Shown here: in pieces, positions 25,306 to 33,582 of the stretch
How the letters are laid out: the number at the start of each line of letters is the position of its first letter
Position numbering within the stretch: the stretch's first letter is position 1
From: Nostoc sp. FACHB-110
GTDB taxonomy: Bacteria; Cyanobacteriota; Cyanobacteriia; Cyanobacteriales; Nostocaceae
Length of the DNA stretch: 57,726 bases
Assembly (NCBI RefSeq): GCF_014697425.1
Contig: NZ_JACJRU010000048.1
Span: 1-57,726 of the forward strand
Reading direction: 5' to 3'
Translations under genes and position numbers: made by a program
The notes under the pieces: model-generated
What the model was told of the DNA's origin: nothing
Databases searched by the model: none
Seen by the model: the letters and a program-made list of their open reading frames with translations, nothing else

Positions 25306-26586
25306 TTACCATTCCACGCGGGAAATTAGGCTGCCATTGTCGGCATAAATCACCCGAGAACGAACATAAGTTCTCGAAGGTAGTGTAGAGTTGAAGACTG
25401 CGCTTTTTTGCCCAACAGCTGATTTACTGCCAATAGCTGAACGGAATATAACGGAGTTTGGCCCTAGACCGACAAAATCACCAATGCTGGTTTCCGGGCC
25501 ATTAGCAACACCATTAACAACCTGCCGACCACCATGAACTAACGCACGCGGCCCATAACCAACGAAATCACCAACAGTCAAGCTAGTGGTTTCTAAAGCG
25601 TGAAAGACAACATCGTTGGCCATCCCAGCAATTTGTCCAACATTAAAAGGTTCACCCTCATCAGCGCGCAGAGAAATTCTATTGCCTGTTTTGATGTTGA
25701 TACCTAATAAAGAATCTTCTAAAACGACATTGCCAATAATACGGTTACGGAAGTTAGGATCGCGAGTGCTAACTCCAGCTAACTTTGGCAGACCTCCAGA
25801 GTTAAAAGAGGTAGCTGGGGCGTAATTTATACCTGTTACGTTTGTCAAATCGGTTCTGGCTAAGTCAGTGTAACCTTGGGCAAATGCTTCATTAACTTCA
25901 ATAATGCCTTGCATTAATGCAACATCGGCTTGTGTCAGGTTTGCGACTTTCCCCAAAAGACCACTTGTAGCTTCTAGGTTAGTAGTGACGTTTTTACCAG
26001 GCAAAACAACTTTACCAGCAGGTAAGGTGACACCAGGGCCAACCCTTGCCAAAAAGTTAACTACCGTGTTTCTTTCTACTGTTGCGCCGTCGATTTCACA
26101 GTTAAAGGCGAGAAATGTCTCTGGAACAGTGTTGCTAAATTGAGTATTGCTAACTGGGTCAGTAAACGGCCCGGTTGAACCTTGAGTACCGATTTTGGCT
26201 GCACCTTTGATAGTGGCCATGTGTGCCATAATTACGCGCGGCCCTATCTCTACTCCCGTTCCCGAAGCTGTAATATTTACCTGGTCTTGAACGTTGGAAT
26301 CTGCTGCAATGCTAATAGGTGCATTAGTCGCGTTTAACTTCGCAAATGGGGCAATGTAAACTTTTTCGCCCAAGGTAATATTTGTAGGATTGGTAACTGT
26401 TGCAGTTGGGTCAATAAAACTAGCTGATGTTGAAGGTGCTGTACTAGGACATACAGGTAGGTTAGCCACTGTTGGATTACAAGTTCCACCAGAAGCAAAT
26501 GCAGGTTGTATATATAGCTGTGTGCTAATGACAACCGTTAGGATAATTGCAGCTAAGGCGCGAAAAATTGCGCGAGGTCTGAACAT
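25306..26586 (-). CDS. Secreted double left-handed beta-helix protein, tandem gamma-carbonic-anhydrase-like
   Basis: The 426-residue protein has a signal peptide (cleavage near AFASG) and a GAGGAGC ribosome site. Domain 1 (~55-245) looks like the CcmM gamma-CA: hexapeptide repeats, IMAHMATIKG, PAGKVVLPGK and the helix IIEVNEAFAQGY. Domain 2 (~280-412) has RISLRADEGEPF, VVFHALE and RALVHGG. By alignment to CcmM in this window, domain 1 keeps only the zinc ligand equivalent to Cam His117 (His122) and has Thr106 and Lys127 at the other two. Domain 2 keeps those other two (His329, His351) and has Pro346 in place of His117. This is either a periplasmic carbonic anhydrase or a relative. Confidence 0.85.
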   Translation of the reverse strand: MFRPRAIFRALAAIILTVVISTQLYIQPAFASGGTCNPTVANLPVCPSTAPSTSASFIDPTATVTNPTNITLGEKVYIAPFAKLNATNAPISIAADSNVQDQVNITASGTGVEIGPRVIMAHMATIKGAAKIGTQGSTGPFTDPVSNTQFSNTVPETFLAFNCEIDGATVERNTVVNFLARVGPGVTLPAGKVVLPGKNVTTNLEATSGLLGKVANLTQADVALMQGIIEVNEAFAQGYTDLARTDLTNVTGINYAPATSFNSGGLPKLAGVSTRDPNFRNRIIGNVVLEDSLLGINIKTGNRISLRADEGEPFNVGQIAGMANDVVFHALETTSLTVGDFVGYGPRALVHGGRQVVNGVANGPETSIGDFVGLGPNSVIFRSAIGSKSAVGQKSAVFNSTLPSRTYVRSRVIYADNGSLISRVEW

Positions 26587-26820
26587 AGAAAGCTCCTCAC
26601 GTTTGGAGATATTTGGTTACAAAAAATTTGCTTTGATAAGTTGTACCATTTCACCCAAATGCTGATACTCCAGCCTCAATTGCAGGGCAGCCCATCTGTG
26701 CGCCCTGACTAAAGTATGTGTAGCATTGTGAAAAATGGTATTGAAGATATAGTGAGGCAATGTCTGGCGACAATACGCAAAGCGTCTACGCAGACAAGAA
26801 ATTACCCAAAATTACACTGC

Positions 26821-26840
26821 AAAAGCCCTTATTTTTGGCT
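26821..26840 (-). terminator. Possible intrinsic terminator of the small secreted-protein gene
   Basis: On the minus strand AGCC / GGCT surround an A-rich loop and are followed by TTTT. The stem is short. Confidence 0.4.
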
Positions 26841-26862
26841 CTTTATATAGAAATGGACAGGG

Positions 26863-27090
26863 TTAACCACCCCAAAAACCTGTCAAGCCGTAGACTATTT
26901 GTAAGATCAGTGATAGCAAAGGCCCTAATAGTGGAACATCAATGATTGTGGTTGCTCCGGCAACGGCATCATCGTAGACCGTCTGCCAAGCGTCTGGGCC
27001 GCTAGCAGATTGTCCATAAACTTTTGTCCCAACGGCCAAAGTGAAGCCGAGCGCAGCTAGACAAGCTAGTAGTGTGCGACGTTTAAACAT
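26863..27090 (-). CDS. Small secreted or membrane hypothetical protein
   Basis: This 75-residue product has a convincing signal peptide (MFKRRTLLACLAALGFTLAV, possible cleavage at VYGQS) and a C-terminal hydrophobic helix (VPLLGPLLSLILQIVYGL). No family is recognised. The start lacks a clear ribosome site, but a perfect 13-bp inverted repeat lies 43 bp upstream (27133-27176), hinting at control. The gene is plausible, not certain. Confidence 0.6.
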   Translation of the reverse strand: MFKRRTLLACLAALGFTLAVGTKVYGQSASGPDAWQTVYDDAVAGATTIIDVPLLGPLLSLILQIVYGLTGFWGG

Positions 27091-27411
27091 TATTTTTTGA
27101 TACCTAATAGTTCGCCACGTTTGTTTGGCAAAGTAAACCGAAAAGCTATAGAAAAGGCTGAAACTTTTCGGTTTACCTCACCTCATCACCGCCATATTTA
27201 AGTTCATGAAGTACTATTCGCTACAAGCGGCTGTTAACAACTTATTGTATTATTATTTGCTGCTTTATACTAGAGCTTTTTCTATTGTTAAAAATTATGT
27301 TGTAGATAAAAACTTTAGTAAAATTCCAAGTTTGTTAACAATAATTATCTATATTAAGGAGGATGTTTCTTTGTTTTTGACTGCAAATATCACCCGTCAA
27401 AAGCGTTGTGA
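27091..27411. other. 321-bp intergenic region
   Basis: Apart from the inverted repeat at 27133-27176 the region is AT-rich. A 77-codon plus-strand ORF (27206-27439) overlaps the acyltransferase gene and has no family, so I do not call it. Confidence 0.45.
27133..27176. promoter_or_regulatory. Perfect 13-bp inverted repeat upstream of the small secreted-protein gene
   Basis: GTAAACCGAAAAG and CTTTTCGGTTTAC are separated by 18 nt. It could be an operator for a dimeric regulator or an RNA stem in the leader. No T-tract follows on either strand. Confidence 0.55.
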
Positions 27412-28347
27412 TCACCACAGTATATGGTTGAGAAAGTAACGTAAAAGTTTTATTCCTTTAGGTTCTTGATAATTAGATGGTAGTAGAGATACAATCGCGT
27501 TCTCCAAAATTTCTAAAGTAGTTTCTACGTCTTGTCGAGTAGTTTTTGTATGTGCAGAAAAATGCAACGGTTCACCAAAGCGAATAGTTAACTCTTTTCT
27601 TAAATAAAGATCATAAGAGCCTATTATCGCCACCGGGACTATTGGTACACCAGCGCGTAAAGCATATATCACCGTTCCTCGCTTCAAGGGAAGATGCAAT
27701 TTACCCTCTGTACTTCCCAACCTTCCTTCAGGAAAAATCATCATGCCATCGCCATGAGCTAAAATTCCCAAAACAATGCGGTCTATTTGGCGTAATGTTT
27801 GGATATCACTACCGGAAGGAACATTTTGTTCAATAGCGGCGGCTAGTTCTGTTAAGTCTTGTCTCCCGGCTTTGGCGGCTTCCATAACAGCGACTTCTTC
27901 TTTCCACAACCGCGCTAGCGGAATGACACCGCCAGCAAAGCATAAAACAAACCGCTTCCACCACTTGTTATATAAAGTGCGAGCATCGCCCAAAATATAG
28001 TAATAGGGATGGCTGGGGAGTTCTGCCAACAACAGCAAGGGGTCAATGTGGTGGAGATGGTTAACGGCGAGAATTGCTGGTGTCTGCGGTAAGTTGGCGA
28101 GGTTTTCTACTCGGACTTTGAATAATGTATGAATGAGCGATCGCAAAACAAATCGTCGTACACTACCATTAATTTGATGTTCTGTATGCCCTTGCTTAAT
28201 TGCTTCAAGACGAGTTAAAGCTTGTTTAATTGTATTACGCACAGTGCGATCGCTAGCTGCTGCTACACCTTCTTCTACTCTTTTAATTGCAGCAGCATCC
28301 AAAAGCGGCAAACTATCTGACTGATGGTTAGAGGAATTTTTAGTCAC
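27412..28347 (-). CDS. 1-acyl-sn-glycerol-3-phosphate acyltransferase (PlsC-like)
   Basis: The 311-residue protein begins at a GTG. It has the acyltransferase motifs AVNHLHHIDPLLLL (HX4D), a glycine-rich AGGVIPLARLWK, FPEGRLGSTEGKLHLPLKRG (the substrate-binding PEG motif) and VPIVPVAIIG. It would transfer an acyl chain to lysophosphatidate or a related acceptor at the membrane. Residues 1-80 form an extra N-terminal helical part not found in the minimal PlsC. It is divergent from a lysophospholipase-like hydrolase gene, which may be connected to lipid turnover. Confidence 0.88.
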   Translation of the reverse strand: MTKNSSNHQSDSLPLLDAAAIKRVEEGVAAASDRTVRNTIKQALTRLEAIKQGHTEHQINGSVRRFVLRSLIHTLFKVRVENLANLPQTPAILAVNHLHHIDPLLLLAELPSHPYYYILGDARTLYNKWWKRFVLCFAGGVIPLARLWKEEVAVMEAAKAGRQDLTELAAAIEQNVPSGSDIQTLRQIDRIVLGILAHGDGMMIFPEGRLGSTEGKLHLPLKRGTVIYALRAGVPIVPVAIIGSYDLYLRKELTIRFGEPLHFSAHTKTTRQDVETTLEILENAIVSLLPSNYQEPKGIKLLRYFLNHILW

Positions 28348-28460
28348 TCACTCATCATAGTGGGCGATCGCTTTTTATTAACCCATCTGGAGTTATAAGT
28401 CCTTACAATGTACCTTAATTAGCTGTAACTAGCTAAAAAACTCATCAAAAATACATTTAT

Positions 28461-29327
28461 ATGATTGAGCGTAGCGAAGGCAAATTTGCGGGTGTTGGCA
28501 AACTTGATTTGTATTACCAAAATTGGCAACCACAAGGGAAAGCCAAAGCAATATTAGTTGTTGTGCATGGGTTGGGAGGTCATAGTAGCAAGTACGGTAA
28601 TATAGTCCAGCATTTCATCCCCAAACAATATACTATCTATGCCTTCGATATGCGCGGTCATGGACGCTCACCCGGACAGCGAGGTTATATCAATTCATGG
28701 GCTGAGTTTCGGGAAGACCTGCGAAAATTCATAACTTTAATTCAAACTCAGCAGCCAAAATGCCCGATTTTTCTATTAGGGCATAGCTTAGGCTCAGTTG
28801 TTGTTTTAGACTATGTTTTGCGACACCCCCAAGAAGCGGCTGCACTGCAAGGTGTAATTACTTTAGCCCCAAGTTTAGGCAAAGTTGGAGTACCGAAAGT
28901 CAAGTTACTTATTGGACAATTGATGTCACGGATATGGCCGCGTTTTAGTTTGAGTACTGGTCTTGATTTAGCTGCTGGCACACGCGATGAAAAAGTATTA
29001 GCCGCCTACGCCCAAGACACGCTGCGGCACACTTTAGGAACTGCGCGTTTGGCTACAGAGTTTTTAGATACCGTTGCTTGGGTGAATAACCATGCTACTG
29101 AATTGCAATTACCATTATTAATTCTTCACGGTAGCGCAGATAGAGTAACATTGCCTGAAAGTAGCAGAATTTTTTATGAGCAAGTAACTTTTACAGATAA
29201 AACAAGAATTGAATATCCTGAAGCTTATCACGAACTACAAGATGATCTTAATTATCAAGAAGTATTAGCAGATTTAGAAAATTGGCTAGAAAAGCATTTA
29301 TTAACGGAGACAAAAACTATTAGCTAG
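28461..29327 (+). CDS. Alpha/beta hydrolase, monoacylglycerol lipase / lysophospholipase type
   Basis: The 288-residue cytosolic protein fits COG2267 (PldB-like). It has VVHGLGGHSSKYG (oxyanion loop), AFDMRGHGRSPGQRGYINSW, the nucleophile elbow FLLGHSLGSVVVLDY with its Ser, ILHGSADRVTLP with the acid, and AYHELQDD with the His, so the catalytic triad is complete. It hydrolyses monoacyl lipids. It is transcribed alone and divergent from the PlsC-like gene. Confidence 0.9.
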   Translation: MIERSEGKFAGVGKLDLYYQNWQPQGKAKAILVVVHGLGGHSSKYGNIVQHFIPKQYTIYAFDMRGHGRSPGQRGYINSWAEFREDLRKFITLIQTQQPKCPIFLLGHSLGSVVVLDYVLRHPQEAAALQGVITLAPSLGKVGVPKVKLLIGQLMSRIWPRFSLSTGLDLAAGTRDEKVLAAYAQDTLRHTLGTARLATEFLDTVAWVNNHATELQLPLLILHGSADRVTLPESSRIFYEQVTFTDKTRIEYPEAYHELQDDLNYQEVLADLENWLEKHLLTETKTIS

Positions 29328-29339
29328 AGTTTCTTTTTT

Positions 29340-29669
29340 CTAACCAGTAGCAAATTCCGTAAATTTGCGCTTATAGGGGGCATGAAAACCTAAAACAATA
29401 TCTTGTTTCGGTACACCAGCCGCAACTAACTCATTTGCTACTCCTATCTCAGTTCCATCTCGTTGAATCCAAATTTTGCCATCTTTAATATCTATATGAA
29501 TGATGCAGCCGTAAACTCGCCGCAGATTTTCCCATCCCAAATGAAGTAGTTGATAATGATCTCGCTCTATATCAAATATTAATAGCAATTCTGTATCACT
29601 ATCAGAATGATAGTTGGCATGATTTTTAATAATTGTCTGAATTAATTCACGGTAATTTATTCCTTCCAT
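29340..29669 (-). CDS. xisI: XisI family protein (fdxN element excision controlling factor)
   Basis: The 109-residue protein shows the XisI signature: IKNHANYHSDSDTELLLIFD, HYQLLHLGWENLRRVYGCII, HIDIKDGKIWIQRDGTE, then GVPKQDIVLGFHAPYKRKFT. In Anabaena, XisH and XisI are needed with the recombinase XisF to excise the 55-kb fdxN element in heterocysts. Many genomes carry extra XisHI pairs not linked to that element. Its start overlaps the xisH 3' end by 13 nt, which suggests translational coupling. No recombinase gene is in the window. Confidence 0.93.
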   Translation of the reverse strand: MEGINYRELIQTIIKNHANYHSDSDTELLLIFDIERDHYQLLHLGWENLRRVYGCIIHIDIKDGKIWIQRDGTEIGVANELVAAGVPKQDIVLGFHAPYKRKFTEFATG

Positions 29670-30073
29670 AATAAAATATCCTCTGTAATAGGTTCAAAAA
29701 TTAATAGCTTCAACTTATATTCTGAAACTACTTCCTGAATAAATGGTCGAATAAATAAATCTCTATATATATCTTCAGAAATTGCTAAATATAGAACTCG
29801 TTCAGGTTGTTTTTTATTTAATGCTGAACGATATGTAAGTGTTTGACCTAAAGCTACATAAAAATCACTGATTTCGGATGCACCTAAGAAAGATTTAATC
29901 TCAACTGCGATTTTTTGCCCAGCTTTTTGAGCAGCTAGCAGCCTCTCGGCTCCTAAGTCTATATAGAAATCAATTTCATCAACTTTAACCGATAATGGGT
30001 CATCGGTAATTATCCATCCATCTTTTTCTAAAGCTGAACGCACAGCGTTGTGAAAAATATCTTTGGCTGACAT
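29657..30073 (-). CDS. xisH: XisH family protein
   Basis: I chose ATG 30073 (MSAKDIFHNAVRSALEKDGW); a longer frame reaches 30121 and overlaps the SDR gene. The 138-residue protein has the nuclease-like fold residues VDFYIDLGAER-type (here IDFYIDLGAER) and KIAVEIKSFLG, which matches the PD-(D/E)XK pattern proposed for XisH, then YVALGQTLTYRSAL. It pairs with XisI. The true role of the stand-alone pair (excision factor, restriction-like, or toxin-antitoxin-like) is open. Confidence 0.93.
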   Translation of the reverse strand: MSAKDIFHNAVRSALEKDGWIITDDPLSVKVDEIDFYIDLGAERLLAAQKAGQKIAVEIKSFLGASEISDFYVALGQTLTYRSALNKKQPERVLYLAISEDIYRDLFIRPFIQEVVSEYKLKLLIFEPITEDILLWKE

Positions 30074-30114
30074 ATTTTGATTATAAATGTACTCAGAACT
30101 AGCGTGAGGTTCAA

Positions 30115-30885
30115 CTACCAAGGCAGTTTACTACCATCCCAGGAGAAAAATTCCCCACTATCACCCTCTTGGAGTTGCTCAATTACAGTCAATAATTGAC
30201 TGACTGTACGTTCGACTGAAAATAATTTTTCTGGCGGGACATTGCGTTGAAACGGACGAGATAAACGTGTATCGGTTGTCCCTGGATGTAACATTACAAC
30301 TAAGGTTTGTGGACAAGTTCTTTTATATTCAATTGCCACATTTCGCATCAACATATTCAGTGCAGCTTTAGAAGCTCGATAACCATACCATCCACCTAGT
30401 TGGTTATCACCAATACTGCCGACTTTAGCTGATATTGTGGCAAATACGCTGAGTTCTTTATGGCGAAATAAGGGCAATAAATGTTTAGCCAGCAGCACTG
30501 CACCAATACTATTGATTTGAAAGTAGCGGAGTAAGTTTTCTGAATTTATATGTTTTAAACTTTTTTCTGGTTGGATGTTGTTATCATGTAGCAGTCCAAC
30601 ACAATTAATGACTAAATGCAGCTTGTCAACCTCTGTACTGATATGCTGTATAGATGTAATAATTTGCGATTCTTCAGTAATATCCATGATTAAACAAGTT
30701 AATTTATCAGGATATTTTTCTGCTAAAGAAAGTAATTCTTCTGCGGTATTCTGATTACGATAAGTGGCATATATTTTGCTAACTTTTTCATCTTGTAGGA
30801 GTTTTTTAATAAAACCTAGACCAATGCCTTGGCTAGCTCCGATAATCATGACATTCGCATTTTGAATATTTGTAATAAAACTCAT
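30115..30885 (-). CDS. SDR family NAD(P)-dependent oxidoreductase
   Basis: I prefer ATG 30885 (256 residues) over an in-frame GTG at 30894. The classical short-chain dehydrogenase carries VMIIGASQGIGLGF (TGxxxGxG variant), VINCVGLLHD (NNAG variant), and the catalytic YGYRASKAALNML (YxxxK). It is similar to C-factor-like SDRs. The substrate is unknown. It lies just upstream of xisH, 41 bp apart, and may be cotranscribed. Confidence 0.88.
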   Translation of the reverse strand: MSFITNIQNANVMIIGASQGIGLGFIKKLLQDEKVSKIYATYRNQNTAEELLSLAEKYPDKLTCLIMDITEESQIITSIQHISTEVDKLHLVINCVGLLHDNNIQPEKSLKHINSENLLRYFQINSIGAVLLAKHLLPLFRHKELSVFATISAKVGSIGDNQLGGWYGYRASKAALNMLMRNVAIEYKRTCPQTLVVMLHPGTTDTRLSRPFQRNVPPEKLFSVERTVSQLLTVIEQLQEGDSGEFFSWDGSKLPW

Positions 30886-30966
30886 TATGTTCACTCAATA
30901 AATCTATAGTATTTTTTTAACGCAGAGTTTCGCGGAGGTTAGCGCGGACGTGCGCGGAGTTTTTCT

Positions 30967-32361
30967 CTATTTACCAATACAGAATCGGCTAAATATTCTA
31001 TCTAAAACTGATTCTGTAACTTCTTCGCCTGTAATTTCTCCTAATGCTTGAATTGCACCACGCAAGTCAATTGTCCAAAAATCTAGGGGTAATTGTTGAG
31101 TAATTGTTGCTTGCACTTGTTCTAATGAAATTTTTGCTTTAGTTAATGCTGCGGCTTGTCTTTGATTAATCGCTAAATCCATATCAGCAGCTTGCACTTT
31201 TCCTTGTTGCACTACTTCTAAAATAGCTGTTTCTAAATCATCAATGCCTTGATTTTGCGAGGCGGCTGTAAGAATTTGAGAATCTAGATTTGGGATTTTG
31301 GATTGCAGAAGTTTGCTTTCAGCTTTATTTACTAAGTCAATTTTGTTAATTACTAAAATTAATGGACGGTGTTGCACCTGTTCATAAATTTCTTGGTCGC
31401 CTTCAGTCCAGCCAACAGCAGCGTCGATAGTAAATAATACTAAATCAGCAGCACTGGCAGCACGGCGCGATCGCTCTACGCCAATTTTTTCTACTTGGTC
31501 GGCTGTTTCTCGAATCCCTGCTGTGTCAAGGACTTGTACAGGTATGCCGCCGACAACAAGCTGTGATTCTACAACGTCGCGGGTTGTACCGGGTAAGTCG
31601 GTAACTATGGCGCGATCGCTCCGGCTCCAAGCGTTGAGCAAACTGGATTTACCGACATTTGGACGACCAACAATCGCCACTTTCAAGCCTGTACGCAAAA
31701 GTTCACCTTTATCTTTGGTTGCTAACAATTGGGTGATTTCTGCGGCGATGTTCTCAATTCCTGATATGATGGCGTTATCATCCAACGGGGGTAAGTCTTC
31801 CTCAAAGTCAATCCGCGCTTCGATTTCGGCGAGAATATCCAAACAGTTAGACCGTAACTGGCGGATAGGATGAGCGAGTTTTCCTTGCAAACCAGCTAAA
31901 GCAGTTTGGGCGGCTTGGGGAGATTTCGCCCCGACTAAATCAGCAATGCTTTCGGCTTGGGTTAAATCGAGTCTGCCATTCAAAAACGCTCTTAAAGTGA
32001 ATTCCCCAGGCTGCGCTAATCTTGCACCCTGTTCTAGACATAATTGTAAAACCTGCTGCACGGCAATAATGCCACCATGACAATGAAATTCCACCACATC
32101 CTCGCGGGTGTATGAGCGAGGTGCTTTCATGATCAGCAACAGCGATTCATCCACTAGTTCTCGGGTCTGGGGATGACGAATATAGCCGTAAAGAATCCGG
32201 TGACTTTCCCAGACTTGTTTTCCAGGTGCGTGAAATAGAGATTGCGCGATCGCCATTGCTTGGGAACCAGACACGCGTACAATACTCACACTACCTTGTT
32301 GTGGCACAACAGCAGTTGCGATCGCAGCGATGGTTCCAGTGGTGGCAAAAATTTCTGACAT
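30967..32361 (-). CDS. mnmE: tRNA modification GTPase MnmE (TrmE)
   Basis: I chose ATG 32361 (MSEIFATTGTIAAIATAVVP); a TTG 18 bp upstream is less likely. The 464-residue protein has the N-terminal folate-binding domain with SIVRVSGSQA, the helical domain, and the inserted G domain with GRPNVGKSSLLNAW (P-loop), DLPGTTRDVVE (K-loop/switch I), DTAGIRET and NKIDL. It ends in the catalytic Cys motif FCIGK. With MnmG it makes the cmnm5 modification on wobble U34. Confidence 0.96.
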   Translation of the reverse strand: MSEIFATTGTIAAIATAVVPQQGSVSIVRVSGSQAMAIAQSLFHAPGKQVWESHRILYGYIRHPQTRELVDESLLLIMKAPRSYTREDVVEFHCHGGIIAVQQVLQLCLEQGARLAQPGEFTLRAFLNGRLDLTQAESIADLVGAKSPQAAQTALAGLQGKLAHPIRQLRSNCLDILAEIEARIDFEEDLPPLDDNAIISGIENIAAEITQLLATKDKGELLRTGLKVAIVGRPNVGKSSLLNAWSRSDRAIVTDLPGTTRDVVESQLVVGGIPVQVLDTAGIRETADQVEKIGVERSRRAASAADLVLFTIDAAVGWTEGDQEIYEQVQHRPLILVINKIDLVNKAESKLLQSKIPNLDSQILTAASQNQGIDDLETAILEVVQQGKVQAADMDLAINQRQAAALTKAKISLEQVQATITQQLPLDFWTIDLRGAIQALGEITGEEVTESVLDRIFSRFCIGK

Positions 32362-32583
32362 GAAAGCTCGTTTTCGCAAAATATTGCATATATTATGGAT
32401 AGCGTAACAGGAGTGCAGTCATCCAATATCCATAACAGTCATCAGTTAACAGGAAACTGCTGAGACTAGTCATAGCAAGACTCAGCCAAGCCAAACTCAT
32501 GACAGATGACAAATAACCATTGTCTCATCGTAAAATTTAACTTACGGGTAGTAAAACGCCCTAATTTTGGAGAGGAATCGACT

Positions 32584-32781
32584 GTGGAGCAGAAAATTAA
32601 TTGCGCAGAAGTTTGCGTCAACGGTTGCATTTTAGGGGATAAATGCCCCAATATCGAGTTTAGAGAAGCCGCCTCACAATTCATCAAAGAGACTTCTTTA
32701 GACGAAATGCTGGCAATTGCCGAAGAACGTCTGCGTAAAAAAATGACAGAACCACCAAAATGGGTGCTACCTGAAGATTAG
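32584..32781 (+). CDS. Small Cys-rich hypothetical protein
   Basis: The GTG at 32584 has a GGAGAGGAA site upstream and gives 65 residues; an in-frame ATG at 32506 lies before that site and is less likely. The product has four Cys residues in CAEVCVNGCILGDKCPN, a possible metal or disulfide site, then helical DEMLAIAEERLRKKM and PPKWVLPED. It resembles small conserved cyanobacterial proteins I cannot name. It converges on the Uma2 gene with a 6-bp gap. Confidence 0.7.
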   Translation: MEQKINCAEVCVNGCILGDKCPNIEFREAASQFIKETSLDEMLAIAEERLRKKMTEPPKWVLPED

Positions 32782-32787
32782 TAGCTG

Positions 32788-33519
32788 TTAAATAGCGTCT
32801 GGATCGATATTCAATTCTCGCAGTTTTGCTGCTAGGCGATCAGCGCGTTGACGTTCTTGTTCAGCGCGCTGTCGCTCTTGTTCAGCACGCTGTCGTTCTT
32901 GTTCTGTACGTTGTACTTCCTCTTGCACAGCTTCTTCTGGTGTGGCAATTAGTTGTCCTTCAGGAGTGTAAAATCTTAGTTTCCCTTCAAAAACACCCAA
33001 ATATAGCTCAAGTTGCTGACTCCACAACCAACCTTGAGGATTTGATTCGATTGGTTGATACTTGCCAGCTAATAAGACAAATCCAGCAAATTCTAAATTA
33101 TGGGGGTCAAACCAGAAATATTCTGGTGTGCGAAAAGTCTCTTGATAAATTTGTTTCTTTAACCCTTTATCAGTTGCGGCTGTGGAACTTGATAGCAGTT
33201 CTATAATTACGTTGGGGTACTTACCATCTTCTTCCCAAACAACCCAGCTATTGCGAGGTTTTCTTTCAGTATTTAGTACCACAAAGAAGTCTGGGCCGCG
33301 AAAGTATTCTGATTTACGCTGATTTGGGCTGTAATAGATGGTGAGATTGCCTGCACTAAAAAAATCTTGGCGATCGCGCCACCACCAATCAAGGCACTTT
33401 AACAACAACAGCATCTGCTGTAAATGCTGATAACTTTCCAACTCTGGTTCATCACTGTAGAAATCTCCAGAGGGAAATATAACATCTTCTGGTGCGGGTA
33501 AATCTTTAGCAACAGACAT
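32788..33519 (-). CDS. Uma2 family endonuclease-like protein (DUF820)
   Basis: The 243-residue protein has the DUF820 core: DLPAPEDVIFPSGDF, PDFFVVLN, YPNVIIELLSSSTAATDKG (PD-(D/E)XK-like), then QIYQETFRTPEYFWFDP and WGW-like LGVFEGKLRFYTPEG. The C-terminus is a coiled coil made of ERQRAEQ heptads encoded by 21-bp tandem repeats (32838-32912). Uma2 proteins are expanded in cyanobacteria; a nuclease fold is predicted, but their role is unknown. Confidence 0.88.
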   Translation of the reverse strand: MSVAKDLPAPEDVIFPSGDFYSDEPELESYQHLQQMLLLLKCLDWWWRDRQDFFSAGNLTIYYSPNQRKSEYFRGPDFFVVLNTERKPRNSWVVWEEDGKYPNVIIELLSSSTAATDKGLKKQIYQETFRTPEYFWFDPHNLEFAGFVLLAGKYQPIESNPQGWLWSQQLELYLGVFEGKLRFYTPEGQLIATPEEAVQEEVQRTEQERQRAEQERQRAEQERQRADRLAAKLRELNIDPDAI

Positions 33520-33582
33520 AGTAGCAAGTGTCTCAGTAATTTAAGTTTAGCGTAGCGAAAAACCAAGAACTCTCAATTAAAA

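Noticed and set aside
27206..27439. 77-codon plus-strand ORF
   Set aside because: It overlaps the acyltransferase 3' end and is of AT-rich low complexity.
30907..30962. GCAGAGTTTCGCGGAGG segment similar to the interior of the 91-bp MITEs
   Set aside because: It has no terminal inverted repeats, so similarity to the MITE interior is not enough to call an element.
32838..32912. 21-bp tandem repeats
   Set aside because: They are inside the Uma2 gene and encode coiled-coil ERQRAEQ heptads, so they are coding repeats and not a separate element.
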